A DNA stretch of 5,269 nt, taken from Christensenellaceae bacterium. Lineage in GTDB: Bacteria > Bacillota > Clostridia > Christensenellales > Borkfalkiaceae. The notes beneath the pieces are model-generated. The model did not search any database. It was given only the letters and a program-made list of their open reading frames with translations, and was not told the origin of the DNA. The stretch spans positions 1 through 5,269 of the forward strand of contig CAOMHR010000119.1 of assembly GCA_948482865.1 (NCBI GenBank). The letters run 5' to 3'. Below, piece by piece: positions 4,778-5,269 of the stretch. Within the stretch, counting starts at the first letter, position 1; every line of letters begins with the position of its first letter. The translations under genes and the position numbers were made by a program.

Positions 4778-5056
4778 ATGTTTTTTATCAGTTTATTCGC
4801 CCATAAAAAAGGAACCGGCTCTTCCCACAACGGCAGAGACAGCGAAGCTAAAAGACTTGGCGTAAAGCGCTCGGACGGACAGTTCGTGCTTGCGGGGAAC
4901 ATTCTCGTAAGACAGCGCGGCTCCAAGTTCAAGGCGGGCAACGGCGTAGGTATGGGCAAGGACGACACCTTGTTCGCGCTGGTTGACGGCACCGTAAGGT
5001 TTGAAAGAGTGGGCAAAGACGGAAAGCAGGTTTGCGTTTATCCCGTCGCAGAATAA
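4778..5056 (+). CDS. rpmA: 50S ribosomal protein L27 with an N-terminal extension
   Basis: A 92-residue bL27 with the standard core: AHKKGTGSSHNGRDSEAKRLGVK at residues 8-30, VLAGNILVRQRGSKFKAGNGVG, and DTLFALVDGTVRFE. The N-terminal tail of mature L27 reaches toward the peptidyl transferase centre. Residues 1-7 (MFFISLF) precede the conserved AHKKG. In many Firmicutes the extension ends LQFF and is removed by the cysteine protease Prp before Ala; here it ends SLF, so cleavage, if any, would have to tolerate a changed site. AGGAGG lies 7 nt before the ATG at 4778. It is the last gene of the rplU operon, followed closely by a strong terminator. Confidence 0.98.
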   Translation: MFFISLFAHKKGTGSSHNGRDSEAKRLGVKRSDGQFVLAGNILVRQRGSKFKAGNGVGMGKDDTLFALVDGTVRFERVGKDGKQVCVYPVAE

Positions 5057-5065
5057 TAAGACAAA

Positions 5066-5103
5066 AAAGGCAATCCGTTTTAAACGAATTGCCTTTATTT
5101 TTT
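5066..5103 (+). terminator. Rho-independent terminator of the rplU-rpmA operon
   Basis: A stem with arms AAAGGCAAT (5066-5074) and ATTGCCTTT (5088-5096), a C/A mismatch, then CGTT/AACG closed by a TTA loop, is followed by the tail ATTTTTT. It begins 10 bp after the rpmA stop. It is unlike the GC-rich hairpin family elsewhere in the window. Confidence 0.92.
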
Positions 5104-5107
5104 AATT

Positions 5108-5269
5108 ATGAAAGAAATACGTAAAAACAAACTTAGCCTTTCGGCTCTGATACTGTCCGCGCTGTGGCTGTTCCTGTACTTTGCGCTGGGCGCGGCTATA
5201 TTTAAAAATATGTGGTACACTTCCCCCGCCATTCCTATCTGCGGCGGGCTGGTTGCCGTTGCGCCGACG
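5108..5269 (+). CDS. Start of a membrane protein gene (partial, runs off the window)
   Basis: The first 54 residues begin MKEIRKNKLSLSALILSALW and stay open to the window edge. A basic N-terminus is followed by a hydrophobic helix at about residues 11-32, then a second hydrophobic stretch (SPAIPICGGLVAVAP), so it is probably an integral membrane protein. There is no ribosome binding site before the ATG, which lies only 4 nt after the terminator U-tract, so the transcription start or the true start codon is unclear. I do not recognise the family from this fragment. Confidence 0.65.
   Translation, partial: MKEIRKNKLSLSALILSALWLFLYFALGAAIFKNMWYTSPAIPICGGLVAVAPT

Noticed and set aside
4600..5016. 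Leftward open frame opposite rplU and rpmA
   Set aside because: It is the antisense shadow of two certain ribosomal protein genes, caused by the Ala/Lys-rich tail of L21.
5033..5056. Promoter inside the end of rpmA for the membrane protein gene (TTGCGT and TAATAA)
   Set aside because: The -35 matches only three of six positions, and the transcript would still meet the strong operon terminator.

Overview
This window looks like chromosomal DNA from a Gram-positive, Clostridia-like member of the Bacillota, probably an uncultured or gut-type lineage. The evidence is strong AGGAGG-type ribosome binding sites, an rplU leader of the Firmicutes type, an L27 protein with an N-terminal extension before AHKKG, a lipobox lipoprotein and a clostridial-style standalone XRE regulator. 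The placement is inference; there is no 16S or other marker here.

Layout, left to right. (1) A leftward gene (49-645) encodes a putative DNA-binding protein with two Myb/SANT-like repeats and a C-terminal coiled coil. It is divergent from a rightward gene (723-1652) for an unrecognised 309-residue protein. (2) A leftward 51-codon gene (1765-1920) is divergent from a rightward XRE-type regulator (2096-2341). The region between them holds two face-to-face promoters framed by a perfect 13-bp inverted repeat, which looks like an autoregulated genetic switch. (3) A leftward lipoprotein gene (2391-3338) encodes a divergent cyclophilin-like domain that lacks the usual catalytic residues. Its promoter abuts a 58-bp tandem repeat (three full copies and a degenerate fourth, about 3404-3605). 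(4) A leftward gene (3696-4133) encodes an all-helical 145-residue protein. It is divergent from the ribosomal operon rplU-rpmA (4331-5056), which has a structured L21 leader upstream and a clear terminator downstream. (5) The right edge holds the start of a membrane protein gene (5108 onward), cut by the window.

Four GC-rich hairpins (1-25, 1699-1726, 2347-2377, 3636-3668) separate the units. Three share almost the same stem, with arms of the type GCCGCCCGCGCA / TGCGCGGGCGGC and only the 3-nt loop changing, so they form a repeated terminator-like family.

The best candidates for something undescribed are the XRE/51-residue-protein divergent switch, the 58-bp tandem repeat, and the L27 whose Prp-cleavage-like N-terminus is altered in a locus with no prp gene between rplU and rpmA. 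No mobile element, CRISPR array, tRNA or rRNA was seen.
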